Of a stretch of DNA of 64,000 nucleotides, positions 51,445 to 64,000 are shown in pieces. Within the stretch, counting starts at the first letter, position 1, and the number at the start of each line of letters is the position of its first letter. The notes under the pieces were generated by a model. That model saw only the letters and a program-made list of their open reading frames with translations, had not been told where the DNA came from and searched no databases. Both the position numbers and the translations under genes were made by a program. The DNA is from Litorilinea aerophila (GTDB lineage: Bacteria > Chloroflexota > Anaerolineae > Caldilineales > Caldilineaceae), in NCBI RefSeq assembly GCF_006569185.2, contig NZ_VIGC02000007.1, positions 62,001 to 126,000 on the forward strand, in the 5' to 3' direction.

Positions 51445-52785
51445 ATGAACGCGGTGGACATCATTGTAAAAAAGCGAGACGGGGAAGAGCTCACCGCCGA
51501 GGAGATCCAGTTTTTTGTGGACGGCTTCGTTCGGGGGGAAATCCCCGACTACCAGGTGGCGGCCTGGGCCATGGCCGTCTACTTCCAGGGCATGACCGAG
51601 GCAGAGACCACTGCCCTCACTCTGGCCATGGCGGCCAGCGGCGATCAGCTTGACCTCCATACCAGCCTGCCGCCGGGAACCGTCATCGTAGACAAGCACT
51701 CCAGCGGCGGGGTCGGCGACAAGACGACCCTGGCCGTGGCGCCCATCGTGGCGGCCTGTGGCCTGCCGGTGGCCAAAATGAGCGGCCGGGGGCTGAGCTA
51801 CACAGGCGGGACCATCGACAAGCTGGAAAGCTTCCACGGCTGGACGCCGGACCTGGATGAGGAGCGCTTTCGGCGACAGCTCCAGGAGATAGGGCTGGTC
51901 ATCGCCGGCCAGACGGCCAACCTGGCGCCGGCCGACAAAATCCTCTACGCCCTGCGGGATGTCACCGGGACCGTGCCCAGCCTTCCCCTCATTGCCAGCA
52001 GCATCATGAGCAAGAAGCTGGCCGCCGGCGCCGACGCCATTGTCCTGGATGTGAAATGCGGCCGGGGCGCCTTCATGGAAACGGTGGAGGACGCCTCCCG
52101 GCTGGCCGAGCTCATGGTCGCCATCGGCACCCGGGCCGGCCGCCGCATGACGGCCCTGATCACCCAGATGGACCAACCCCTGGGGCGGGCCGTGGGCAAT
52201 GCCCTGGAGGTCAAAGAGGCCATCGCCACCCTGCAGGGGCAAGGCCCCGCCGATTTCGCGGAGCTGGTGGAACAGGTCGCCGTGGAGATGCTCCGGCTGG
52301 CGAGGCCCACCGCGGCACCGGCGGACTTGCAGGCCCAGGTCCGCCAGACGGTAGAATCCGGCGCCGCCCTGGCAAAGTTTCGCGCCTTTGTGGCGGCCCA
52401 GGGCGGCGATCCGGCCCAGGTGGACGAGCCGGATCGCCTGCCCCAGGCCCCTGTGGTGCAGCCTGTGCCAGCGTCGGCCTCCGGGTATGTCCAGGCCATC
52501 GATCCCCGGGCCATCGGGCTGACGGTGGTGGATCTGGGCGGCGGACGCCATCGCAAGGGCGATCCCATCGACCATCGGGTCGGCGTGGTGTTGCAGGTCA
52601 AGGTGGGGGATTCGGTGGAGGCCGGCCAGCCCCTGGCCCTGGTCCATGCCGCCGATGCCGAGGCTGCCAGCCAGGCCGTCCAGCGGGTACTGGCCGCCTT
52701 TGAGGTGGGCCAGGAGGCTGTCGCTCCCCTGCCCCTGATCCACGGGCGGATCGGCCCTACCAGTCCGTCTGACGACGTTCGGTGA
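51445..52785 (+). CDS. deoA: Thymidine/pyrimidine-nucleoside phosphorylase
   Basis: The enzyme splits pyrimidine nucleosides with phosphate, releasing base and (deoxy)ribose-1-phosphate. The 446-residue protein has the signature [19 protein letters not shown] and the phosphate-binding [13 protein letters not shown], plus [20 protein letters not shown]. Length is normal. Whether it prefers thymidine or several pyrimidine nucleosides (deoA or pdp) is uncertain. The ATG at 51445 follows AAGGA. Its last 29 bases overlap the convergent glycosyltransferase gene. Confidence 0.93.
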   Translation: MNAVDIIVKKRDGEELTAEEIQFFVDGFVRGEIPDYQVAAWAMAVYFQGMTEAETTALTLAMAASGDQLDLHTSLPPGTVIVDKHSSGGVGDKTTLAVAPIVAACGLPVAKMSGRGLSYTGGTIDKLESFHGWTPDLDEERFRRQLQEIGLVIAGQTANLAPADKILYALRDVTGTVPSLPLIASSIMSKKLAAGADAIVLDVKCGRGAFMETVEDASRLAELMVAIGTRAGRRMTALITQMDQPLGRAVGNALEVKEAIATLQGQGPADFAELVEQVAVEMLRLARPTAAPADLQAQVRQTVESGAALAKFRAFVAAQGGDPAQVDEPDRLPQAPVVQPVPASASGYVQAIDPRAIGLTVVDLGGGRHRKGDPIDHRVGVVLQVKVGDSVEAGQPLALVHAADAEAASQAVQRVLAAFEVGQEAVAPLPLIHGRIGPTSPSDDVR

Positions 52786-54022
52786 CCACCGTTTCGAAAA
52801 CTCGGCTGGTCTGGCGGGCGATGTTGGACCAGTTGTAGTGGTGGCGTACCATGCTCAGGGCGCGTGCCCGTCGCTGCTGGGCCGTCGTCGGGTTGGAGAA
52901 GAGTTGATCCACGGCCCAGGCGATGCTATCAGGGTCGTTGGGGTAGACGGTCAGCCCGTTGACCAGGTGTTGTACCACCTCACCCAGACCGCCCACGTCG
53001 CTGGCGATCACATTGCAGCCCAGGGCCATGGCCTCCAGCGCCACGATGCCGAAGGGCTCGTAGAGGCTGGGGAAGATGGCGGCGTCGGCAATCTGGTAGA
53101 ACATGTCCCGCTCCTGGTCGCTGATGAAATCCAGGAAGACCACGGAGCGTTCCACCCCCAGCTCGTGGGCCAGGGGCCACATCTTGCGGCTGTTCTTGCC
53201 GCCCACCAGCAGGCGCACGTCGGGATAGCGGCTCAGGATCTTGGGCATGGCCTGGAGCAGCACATGGAGGCCCTTTTCGTGGACGATCCGGCCCACGTAG
53301 AAGAGGAGCCGTTCGCCGTTGGGCGCATAGCGGGTCCGCAGGGTGCGTCGTTCCTCCGGCCGGCAGTGGTGGAGTCTGGCCGGATCGATGCCGTTGGGGA
53401 TGACGCTGATCTTGTCCTGGGGCTGCTGGAAGTAGCGGTGTACCTCGTTGCGCATGAAGTTGCTGCAGACGATGACCCGCCAGGCTTCGTGGCAGATCTG
53501 CCACTCCAGGGCGTCGATCTGCTGGCTGGTGTAGTTGCAGATCTGCCCTTGATGGCGCCCTCGTTCTGTGGCGTGGATGGTGGTCACCAGGGGAACCTTC
53601 CACTCATATTTGAGGGCCACGCCGGCAGGACCAGCCAGCCAGTCGTGGATGTGGATCAGATCGTATTGGCGGTCTAACACCAGTTGGCGGGCGTAGGCCA
53701 GCAGCTGCTCGTTGCTGGCCACCACGCTGTTGTACAGGTCGTGGGGATCCAGGGGCGGTAGATCCAGCCGATGGACCGTCACAAAGTCATTCACCGTTTC
53801 CACGGCGTAGCCGCCGGCATAACGGGTGGTGATGAGGTCCACCTGTTGTCGGCCATGGTCGGTCGCCAGGCCGCCCAGGCGAGGCACCAGCCCCGCCACA
53901 TGGCTGCCCATTCCTCCCACGATGTATGGGGGATATTCCCAACTTAACATCAACACCCGCAACATACGTTTCCTGTCATGGACTGGCTCGGTGTAGGGCT
54001 GTTGATAGGCTAGCATTTCCAC
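52757..54022 (-). CDS. Family 4 glycosyltransferase (GT-B, glycogen-synthase-like N-terminus)
   Basis: The 421-residue enzyme should transfer a sugar from a nucleotide donor. The N-terminal domain starts [19 protein letters not shown], and the acceptor side has [14 protein letters not shown]. The donor domain has [16 protein letters not shown] and the E-x7-E element in [14 protein letters not shown]. The GGMGSHV stretch is like that of glycogen/starch synthases and related GT4 enzymes. Start 54022 is supported by AGAGGTGG. It is the last gene of the minus-strand run and overlaps deoA by 29 bp. Confidence 0.9.
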   Translation of the reverse strand: MEMLAYQQPYTEPVHDRKRMLRVLMLSWEYPPYIVGGMGSHVAGLVPRLGGLATDHGRQQVDLITTRYAGGYAVETVNDFVTVHRLDLPPLDPHDLYNSVVASNEQLLAYARQLVLDRQYDLIHIHDWLAGPAGVALKYEWKVPLVTTIHATERGRHQGQICNYTSQQIDALEWQICHEAWRVIVCSNFMRNEVHRYFQQPQDKISVIPNGIDPARLHHCRPEERRTLRTRYAPNGERLLFYVGRIVHEKGLHVLLQAMPKILSRYPDVRLLVGGKNSRKMWPLAHELGVERSVVFLDFISDQERDMFYQIADAAIFPSLYEPFGIVALEAMALGCNVIASDVGGLGEVVQHLVNGLTVYPNDPDSIAWAVDQLFSNPTTAQQRRARALSMVRHHYNWSNIARQTSRVFETVVTERRQTDW

Positions 54023-54096
54023 CTCTTACGCTGATTCAGCTCAAACAGCGGAATAACCGGGCGAGGAGCCTCCTACGCCCTGGGGTCGCCAGGCGA

Positions 54097-55281
54097 TTAA
54101 GGGTTGGATCGCCCTTCACGCACCCCAGGGGCGGCTTCTGGAGGTACTCCGCCTGCATCGGCCTGGTTCGTCGGCGGCTCCAATGCCTCCAACGATAAGG
54201 GGATGCTTTCTCCGCCAGGTAGAAGCTGGAACAGGCGTACTTCCCAGCCACCCGCTGGCGGGATGGTGATCCCGCTGATCACAGCAATGGCATAACGTGT
54301 GCTCTGGTAGACCAGATACGCAGCGGGCGAGTTGGGGGTGTGGGTGGTTGCCCACGGATTATACCCGGAGTCGCTCCAGATCGCCCAAAAGACGGGTCCC
54401 GTGATGGTGGCCCTGGCCCCAAAAACCGGGTCGCCCCCCTGGCTGGCCAGCCAGAACGGGATCTCTGGTTGAACCTGACGTACGGCTGTCAGCATCTTCG
54501 CCCCTTCTGCCGGGCTGCCCAACCACAGAACCGCATCGGTGGCTCGCAGCCCACTGATCTGCCAGGCCCCATCATCGACCCATTTTACTTCTATGGCTGG
54601 AAGGGAGATCTCTATTCGCGGCCAGCCCGCTTCCCAGCCAGCCAGGATCAGCCGCTGGGCTCCCTGGGCAGCGGCCGCTGTGGCCACCGCCTCGATCAGG
54701 CCGGACGCCCACTGGCTGGGCGGGTCTTGGGGTGGGGCAAAACCGTGGGGACGGGCAACCTGAAAGGGCACCACCCAGTGGGGGGCGCCCTGCCCGAGAA
54801 CGGGCAACACCGCGCGCCAGGTGGCCGGATCCAGGGGGCCCACCACGGCATGCACCGCTGGATCGACCAGCAGCTTCTCGGCCGCCCGGCGGGCATGGTG
54901 GGGCTCGGCCATGTCGTTCAACGCCAGGGGCAGGATATCCAGGTGGGGGGCCGGGGTGTCCTGGATGGCAGCCCGCATGGCCGCCAGGGCCTCGTAGCCG
55001 CTCTGGCGGTAGAGGCCCTCAAAGGGCGCCAGCAGGCCAATTTTCACCATGGGGCGGATGGAGCGGCAGGATCCCAGCCAGAGGGATGCACCCAGCAGGA
55101 TACACCACAGCCAGATCAGGGAGCCGGAAGGCCTGGCATCCTGTCGGCGGCCCTCTAGTAAATCCCGGCAGAAATTTGCCGATAGTACCCACCAGAGGGC
55201 GTGCCGCCGAATTTCTGCCGTGGTATTTACGCCAGACTGGACTAGCCGCCGACAGTCGCCTTCGGTTTCACAGGCAGCCAT
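54097..55281 (-). CDS. Periplasmic-binding-protein-like lipoprotein with MITE-derived N-terminal segment
   Basis: From the ATG at 55281 (4 bases after the mltG stop) the protein has 394 residues. A lipobox ends in LWLGSC, and the remainder resembles the ABC-type branched-chain ligand-binding (LivJ/receptor) fold (VKIGLLAPFEGLYRQSGYEALAAMRAAI, DPAVHAVVGPLDP). Between the start and the signal segment, 29 codons are encoded by MITE-like copy F, so the segment before the hydrophobic core is unusually long. No in-frame ATG or GTG exists between the element and the signal core, so either the element is translated or a weak start such as CTG is used. No transporter partner is adjacent. Confidence 0.7.
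   Translation of the reverse strand: MAACETEGDCRRLVQSGVNTTAEIRRHALWWVLSANFCRDLLEGRRQDARPSGSLIWLWCILLGASLWLGSCRSIRPMVKIGLLAPFEGLYRQSGYEALAAMRAAIQDTPAPHLDILPLALNDMAEPHHARRAAEKLLVDPAVHAVVGPLDPATWRAVLPVLGQGAPHWVVPFQVARPHGFAPPQDPPSQWASGLIEAVATAAAAQGAQRLILAGWEAGWPRIEISLPAIEVKWVDDGAWQISGLRATDAVLWLGSPAEGAKMLTAVRQVQPEIPFWLASQGGDPVFGARATITGPVFWAIWSDSGYNPWATTHTPNSPAAYLVYQSTRYAIAVISGITIPPAGGWEVRLFQLLPGGESIPLSLEALEPPTNQADAGGVPPEAAPGVREGRSNP
55159..55241 (+). mobile_element. 83-bp MITE-like element, copy F
   Basis: TAAATCCCGGCAGAAATTTG at the left, CGAATTTCTGCC arm, tail CGCCAGACTGGA, with perfect CTAG repeats at 55155-55158 and 55242-55245. It lies in the 5' part of the lipoprotein gene on the opposite strand; element plus one repeat is 87 bp, a multiple of three, and adds no stop. 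Confidence 0.88.
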
Positions 55282-55285
55282 GGCG

Positions 55286-56590
55286 CTACCGGTAACCGTA
55301 GATCTGCAGGTTCTGCTGATGTTCGGCCAGCGTCTGGGCGAAGACGTGGCGGCCATCATCCCCGGTGCCCAGGAAGAAGCAGTAGTTGGTCACGGCCGGG
55401 TTGCGGGTGGCCTCGATGGCGCTCAGGCCAGGACTGGCAATGGGACCCGGCGGCAGGCCTGGGTAGAGATAGGTGTTGTACGGGCTGTTGACAGCGGCGT
55501 ACTCTTCGATGCGTTCCGGCTTCCACCACCAGTTGCCCACCGTCCCCCGCGCGTACTGGACGGTGGGGTCGGCCTGGAGGTAGTTGCCACCCACTTCGGC
55601 GGTGCAGGTGCCGTTGAGCCGGTTGACGTAAACGCTCGCGATTAGCGGGCGCTCATCTGCCTGGACAGCCTCCCGCTCCACGATGCTGGCCAGGGTGATC
55701 AGATCCCGGCCGCTCAGGCCACTGCTGCCACCCACCAACAGGCCTGCCTGGCCCACTTTGGCCTCGAAGTTATCCAGGAAGGAGCGGAGGACCACCTCCG
55801 GATCGCTGGCCAGGACCGGGAAGCGGTAGGTGTCCGGGAAGAGGTACCCCTCCAGAGAGGCATCGGGCGGCAGGTCCTGCAGGAAGTCGTAGTCGTTGAA
55901 GAGGCTCAGGCTGCGGGGCTGGCGCACCGCGGCCAGGAAACGGTCCGGCTCGATGACGTTGTTCTCCGAGAGCCGTTCGGCGATCTCCTCGGCCCGGAAG
56001 CCTTCGGGAATGGTGACCAGCACCTCTTCAAAGAGGGCCGTCTGGAGGGCCTCCGCGATCTCCGGCATGGTCATGGTTTCCGACAGCATGAAGTTGCCCG
56101 CCTCGATGCGCCGCTCCAGACCTGTGACCCGCAGGTAGAGGTTGAAGAGGTCCGCGTCCCGGATCAGCCCTTCCTCCTGCAGGCGGGCAGCGATGAAACG
56201 GGCCGGCTCGCCTGGAATGATGGTGAAGGGACGGGGGCGGGGGTCGGTGCCGGCGGGCAGGTAGAGCTCATTTTCCCGCAGGCGCAGGCTGAAGGCCAAA
56301 ATCTGGCGTTCGATATTTTCCGGCGTCAGGGCGCCCTGGCCCGCGTTGGGGTCGATCAGCCCGGCCGTCCGCTGGGGGATGCCCAGAAATTGTTCCGTCA
56401 GGTGGGCGTCGGCCACGATCCAGGTGCCCACCAGGACGCCGACGACCAGCGCCAGGAAGCCGACCCGGATCAGGTTGGCCCATAACACGGCCGGATGGCG
56501 CCAGCCGTCCTTTCCCGGCCAGGTCGGGGAGACCTCCCGGTGGCGGTTGCGATACTGAAAGACAATGCGGTTGCGAGCTTCTGTGGCCAT
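55286..56590 (-). CDS. mltG: Endolytic murein transglycosylase MltG
   Basis: MltG cuts nascent glycan strands at the membrane and so limits their length. The 434-residue protein has a cytoplasmic basic start, one membrane segment (about 37-58), a LysM-like part, and the YceG domain with the catalytic Glu in [20 protein letters not shown], then QADPTVQYA and [16 protein letters not shown]. The ATG at 56590 follows the ruvX stop by 22 bases. Conserved proximity of ruvX and mltG supports the call. The two class A PBPs of the window act on the same material. Confidence 0.93.
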   Translation of the reverse strand: MATEARNRIVFQYRNRHREVSPTWPGKDGWRHPAVLWANLIRVGFLALVVGVLVGTWIVADAHLTEQFLGIPQRTAGLIDPNAGQGALTPENIERQILAFSLRLRENELYLPAGTDPRPRPFTIIPGEPARFIAARLQEEGLIRDADLFNLYLRVTGLERRIEAGNFMLSETMTMPEIAEALQTALFEEVLVTIPEGFRAEEIAERLSENNVIEPDRFLAAVRQPRSLSLFNDYDFLQDLPPDASLEGYLFPDTYRFPVLASDPEVVLRSFLDNFEAKVGQAGLLVGGSSGLSGRDLITLASIVEREAVQADERPLIASVYVNRLNGTCTAEVGGNYLQADPTVQYARGTVGNWWWKPERIEEYAAVNSPYNTYLYPGLPPGPIASPGLSAIEATRNPAVTNYCFFLGTGDDGRHVFAQTLAEHQQNLQIYGYR

Positions 56591-56612
56591 GGGCAGTTGA
56601 ACGATCGACTCT

Positions 56613-57188
56613 TTATCCCCGGTCGATGGGGGTCCGTTTCGAGGCATCCTGATCTCGGGCCGCCGGATCCCGGGGCGGCAGATCGATGCGGCCAAAGTCT
56701 CGGGGTTGGGGCTGTCGCCGGGCATCCAGATAGCTCTGCAGGATCACCGCGGCGGCCACCGCGTCCTCCGCCACCTGCCCCCGCTGCAGATCGTGGGCCG
56801 CCATCCACTCCTGGGCAGCAAAGGTGCTCAGCCGCTCATCCCAAAAGATGACCGGAATGGGCCGCCCCACCAGGGTACGCAGGGCGTAGGCCAGTCGCTC
56901 CGCCCAACGGCGGGTGGAGCGGGCCTGGGGACCTTCGCTGCCGTCCATGTTCAGGGGCAGGCCACAGATGACGGCCTGGGCTTCCTCCTCGGTCACCAAT
57001 TGGGCCAGTTTGGCAAAGTCCGCCCGCCGGCTGGTGCGATGAATGACGGTCAGCGGGTGGGCGGCCAATCCCAGGGGATCACACTTGGCCACGCCGATGC
57101 GGGCCAGGCCCACATCCACGGCCAGCAGCTTGCCCGGTGGATTCGTCTCTGGCGGGTTCATCTTCGGCGCTTCTGGAACGGCGCTCAC
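56613..57188 (-). CDS. ruvX: YqgF/RuvX family putative Holliday junction resolvase
   Basis: The 191-residue protein has the RNase-H-like fold of Yqg[16 protein letters not shown] with the first catalytic Asp, [23 protein letters not shown] with the second acid, and the last Asp in [14 protein letters not shown]. The family acts in Holliday junction resolution or 16S rRNA processing. The start is a GTG that overlaps the stop of the preceding gene (GTGA); an ATG nine codons later is an alternative. A charged tail of about 35 residues extends beyond the family core. Confidence 0.9.
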   Translation of the reverse strand: MSAVPEAPKMNPPETNPPGKLLAVDVGLARIGVAKCDPLGLAAHPLTVIHRTSRRADFAKLAQLVTEEEAQAVICGLPLNMDGSEGPQARSTRRWAERLAYALRTLVGRPIPVIFWDERLSTFAAQEWMAAHDLQRGQVAEDAVAAAVILQSYLDARRQPQPRDFGRIDLPPRDPAARDQDASKRTPIDRG

Positions 57189-58774
57189 TGGGTGGCCACG
57201 CTTTCGTCGTATTCCACCCGCACCTGGATCCGGCTGGGGAAGGAGGGCAGGGTGGCCAGCCAGTCAGGATCCTGGTAGATGTCCGGCGGCCGGGCCAGTA
57301 GCCAGCGGGACATGAGGGCCGCCTGCGCCTCGGCCGGTGACAGCCCGGCCACTGTGCTCTTCACCTCGGCCGGGTCGATGGGAACCACATACTCGGCCCG
57401 GGCGGTCATGGTGAACTGGACCGATTGGCCGATGACCTGGGCGCCCTCCTGGCGCTGGGTGACCACTGAGTCGGCCACCAGTTTGCCGCGCTCGGGGATG
57501 GCCCGCTGCAGCGCGGCCAGAACAGCCTGGCTCATCACGGACTGGTCCAATGCCACCCCCTGGACCAGCACCCGCAGGTCCAGGCCCAGCTCGGTAGCCT
57601 CCGCGTCGTTGAACTGGTCAAAGACCTGGGCCACGGTGTAGATCTGGACCGATTCGGGCGGCAGCCATTCGTTTTCCTGCAACTCCTGTTGAAGCCGGGG
57701 GTAGGCCTCTGCCTGGGCCTGTTCTTCCAGCATGGCCAACAGGTTTTCCCGATCTTGCTGGCTGACAACCGGCACCAGGCGAGAACCGCCGCCAAAGGTG
57801 CCGTCCGGGTTGATCACCCGGACCCGGAAGCGGAGCGCCCCGCTGACGGTGTTGATGGTGTTGGCCCGCACATTGCCCTGAATGCCCGGCTCCAGGGCCT
57901 CGATGGGCACCGAGACCCGGGCGCCCACGCCGCCGGGTAGCTCGGCGGACGCGGTGGTGCGGAAGCTCACCGGCGCGCCGGTGCTGGTGCTGACGATGGT
58001 GCCTTCGGGGATGTTTACCGGCGCGGTGCCCAGGTTGCTGAAGATCACCACGCCCGTGGCCCGGTCGGTGGGCTTTTGTTGCGAGCCGGTGGTGGGTATC
58101 GAGCCGTGCAGCTCCAGGGTGGTTTCCACCAGGCGAGCGGGGAGGAGGTTGGCCTCCAGATCGGGCTCGTCCAGGTTGGGGTCTGCGGTCAGCCGCAGGA
58201 CGACCTCCAGGTTTTCCCGGCCTGGCACCATGGTGATGGTGGCCGCAGGCAGAACGTAGAGGCCAAAAAAGGCCAGGACGGCCACCAGCAGGCTGCCCAT
58301 GGCCACGTAGCCCAGGATGGGCAGCCACCAGGGCAGGGGGCGTCGGTAGGCTACTTCCGAGCGGATACGCTGGCGACGGGCCTGGTGGAGGGTGGGCCGG
58401 GCCGTGCGCTGCACGATTTCAGCCCGGCGCCAGGGCGGGGGCTCGGGCAGGCCCGCTTCTGGCCGCTGGGGATCGACCACGGGCACGGGCGGCTGCATTC
58501 GCCAGGGCCGTCGGGTCACGTCTTCCAGCCGCTGAAAGACAGGGATGCCCAGTTGTTGGGCCACCTTGCGGGTCTGTTCGTCCCGGGTGAGCAGGCCCAG
58601 ATCCAGGCGCTGAATCTGGGCCTGGCGCTGCAGCAGGCGCATGCGAGCCGCGTTGTCCAGTTCGGTCCAGCCCTCGGGTACCTCCAGGACCACACGGTCG
58701 CTCTGAACCTGGGCCAGTTGACGCCGCAGGGCTTCCAGCCTGGCGCCAGGGGGGATGCGAATGATATCGGTCAT
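57185..58774 (-). CDS. Membrane protein of the baseplate J/gp47-like family
   Basis: The 529-residue protein has an N-terminal nucleotide-free alpha/beta region ([54 protein letters not shown]), one membrane segment (about 155-180), and an extracellular part. That part contains a baseplate-J-like beta domain ([24 protein letters not shown]-like, ANTINTVSG) and several long charged stretches. Automated annotation often calls such Chloroflexota proteins baseplate J. There is no other phage gene here, so a cellular role linked to its alaS/ruvX/mltG neighbours is more likely. Role unknown. It overlaps ruvX by 4 bp. Confidence 0.65.
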   Translation of the reverse strand: MTDIIRIPPGARLEALRRQLAQVQSDRVVLEVPEGWTELDNAARMRLLQRQAQIQRLDLGLLTRDEQTRKVAQQLGIPVFQRLEDVTRRPWRMQPPVPVVDPQRPEAGLPEPPPWRRAEIVQRTARPTLHQARRQRIRSEVAYRRPLPWWLPILGYVAMGSLLVAVLAFFGLYVLPAATITMVPGRENLEVVLRLTADPNLDEPDLEANLLPARLVETTLELHGSIPTTGSQQKPTDRATGVVIFSNLGTAPVNIPEGTIVSTSTGAPVSFRTTASAELPGGVGARVSVPIEALEPGIQGNVRANTINTVSGALRFRVRVINPDGTFGGGSRLVPVVSQQDRENLLAMLEEQAQAEAYPRLQQELQENEWLPPESVQIYTVAQVFDQFNDAEATELGLDLRVLVQGVALDQSVMSQAVLAALQRAIPERGKLVADSVVTQRQEGAQVIGQSVQFTMTARAEYVVPIDPAEVKSTVAGLSPAEAQAALMSRWLLARPPDIYQDPDWLATLPSFPSRIQVRVEYDESVATQ

Positions 58775-58821
58775 AAAAAGGTTAAGATGCCTCGGCTGGC
58801 CCGGTCCCAGGGGCGGGCCAG

Positions 58822-58904
58822 CACAGTCCGACGTCAATACCGCGGCAGAAATTCGGCGGCACTTGCTCTGACGAAAACCATTGGCGAATCGCTGCCAGGC
58901 TCTG
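58822..58904 (-). mobile_element. 83-bp MITE-like element, copy G (diverged)
   Basis: CACAGTCCGACGTCAATACC corresponds to the tail end, GCGGCAGAAATTCGGCGG is the preserved arm, and GCTGCCAGGCTCTG is the decayed far end, exactly 83 bp away. It lies between alaS and the baseplate-J-like gene. Confidence 0.65.
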
Positions 58905-58930
58905 GGAGCATGCCGCCCGCGGACAGGGCG

Positions 58931-61630
<2,700 letters not shown>

Positions 61631-61818
61631 AACGGCAAGCCTTCTGCGCTAGATGGGTCGGGCGTCTGTCTCCGGGACAAGGGTCTCATCCCTGCGATTT
61701 TAGGGCAAGATCTGGTGAGTGTCAAAATAGCGGGGAAACAGCGGGTGCATCCCTTCGGGCCACGTGGGGGCTTGGCCATGCCACATCTGTTCTATATCCC
61801 ACCCCCGTGCTGTATCTG

Positions 61819-61827
61819 TGCTATAAT
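61819..61827 (+). promoter_or_regulatory. Extended -10 promoter before the CHAT-domain gene
   Basis: TGCTATAAT (TG, one base, then TATAAT at 61822-61827) is a good extended -10 element; no clear -35 is present, which such promoters tolerate. The gene starts about 97 bases downstream. Confidence 0.5.
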
Positions 61828-61924
61828 GGTGCCTTTGAAGAGGCGGGTCGATGCAACCCACACTGCCCTGCGCGCAAGCCGCACAGGCGCGAAACCACCG
61901 CGAAACCACCAGGAGCAAATCGAC

Positions 61925-64000
<2,076 letters not shown>

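Noticed and set aside
57185-58774. A prophage, suggested by the baseplate-J-like domain
   Set aside because: No integrase, capsid, tail or lysis gene is near, and the gene is locked between alaS and ruvX.

Overview
The window is a 64-kb piece of a GC-rich bacterial chromosome. I infer Chloroflexota, probably the Anaerolineae/Caldilineae side. The inference rests on CUT1 sugar transporters without their own ATPase, lipoproteins mixed with two class A penicillin-binding proteins carrying Ig-like tails, folate-dependent TrmFO, a baseplate-J-like membrane protein beside alaS/ruvX/mltG, Ala/Thr/Pro-rich secreted proteins and a CHAT-domain protein. No 16S gene or other decisive marker is present.

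Layout. 1-9.3 kb holds two carbohydrate ABC importers (each a binding lipoprotein plus two permeases, no ATPase) and a Gfo/Idh/MocA oxidoreductase. 9.3-14.5 kb holds two sensor histidine kinases flanking a second Gfo/Idh/MocA enzyme; the first kinase has Tyr where the phosphoacceptor His belongs. 14.6-24.8 kb holds glycerophosphodiesterase, a UbiE/MenG-type methyltransferase, a second methyltransferase, a class A PBP, SurE, a PH-domain membrane protein, a GT2 transferase, a CPBP protease and a two-domain DinB protein. 24.9-29.5 kb has an rpsF-rpsR-PPIase operon on the minus strand, a tRNA-queuosine mannosyltransferase homologue, a zinc-ribbon cold-shock protein and tRNA-Cys. 29.8-36.6 kb holds a second class A PBP, a secreted three-repeat protein related to the first PBP's tail, and a LysM-fasciclin protein. 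36.9-49.2 kb holds DinG, Nudix, histidine phosphatase, sulfurtransferase, DUF423, an AlkZ-like protein with phosphatidylcholine synthase, a HEAT-repeat protein and several exported proteins. 49.3-61.6 kb holds trmFO, thymidine phosphorylase and a minus-strand run alaS, baseplate-J-like, ruvX, mltG, a binding lipoprotein and a GT4 transferase. The window ends inside a CHAT-domain gene.

The most unusual signal is not a gene. Seven copies of an 83-bp hairpin element, all exactly the same length, lie at 10655, 27049, 34007, 40935, 46753, 55159 and 58822. Four have identical 4-5 bp flanking direct repeats (CTAC, CTGAG, CTAG, CTAG). They look like a non-autonomous transposable element (MITE). One supplies the stop codon of its host gene, one appears to be inserted in frame (87 bp, 29 codons) in the 5' part of a lipoprotein gene, and one separates rpsF from rpsR. 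A 35-bp fragment of an eighth copy lies in a repeat-filled gap at 50.7-51.4 kb. That gap also holds a perfect 17-bp-arm palindrome and two further repeat families shared with other gaps of the window.
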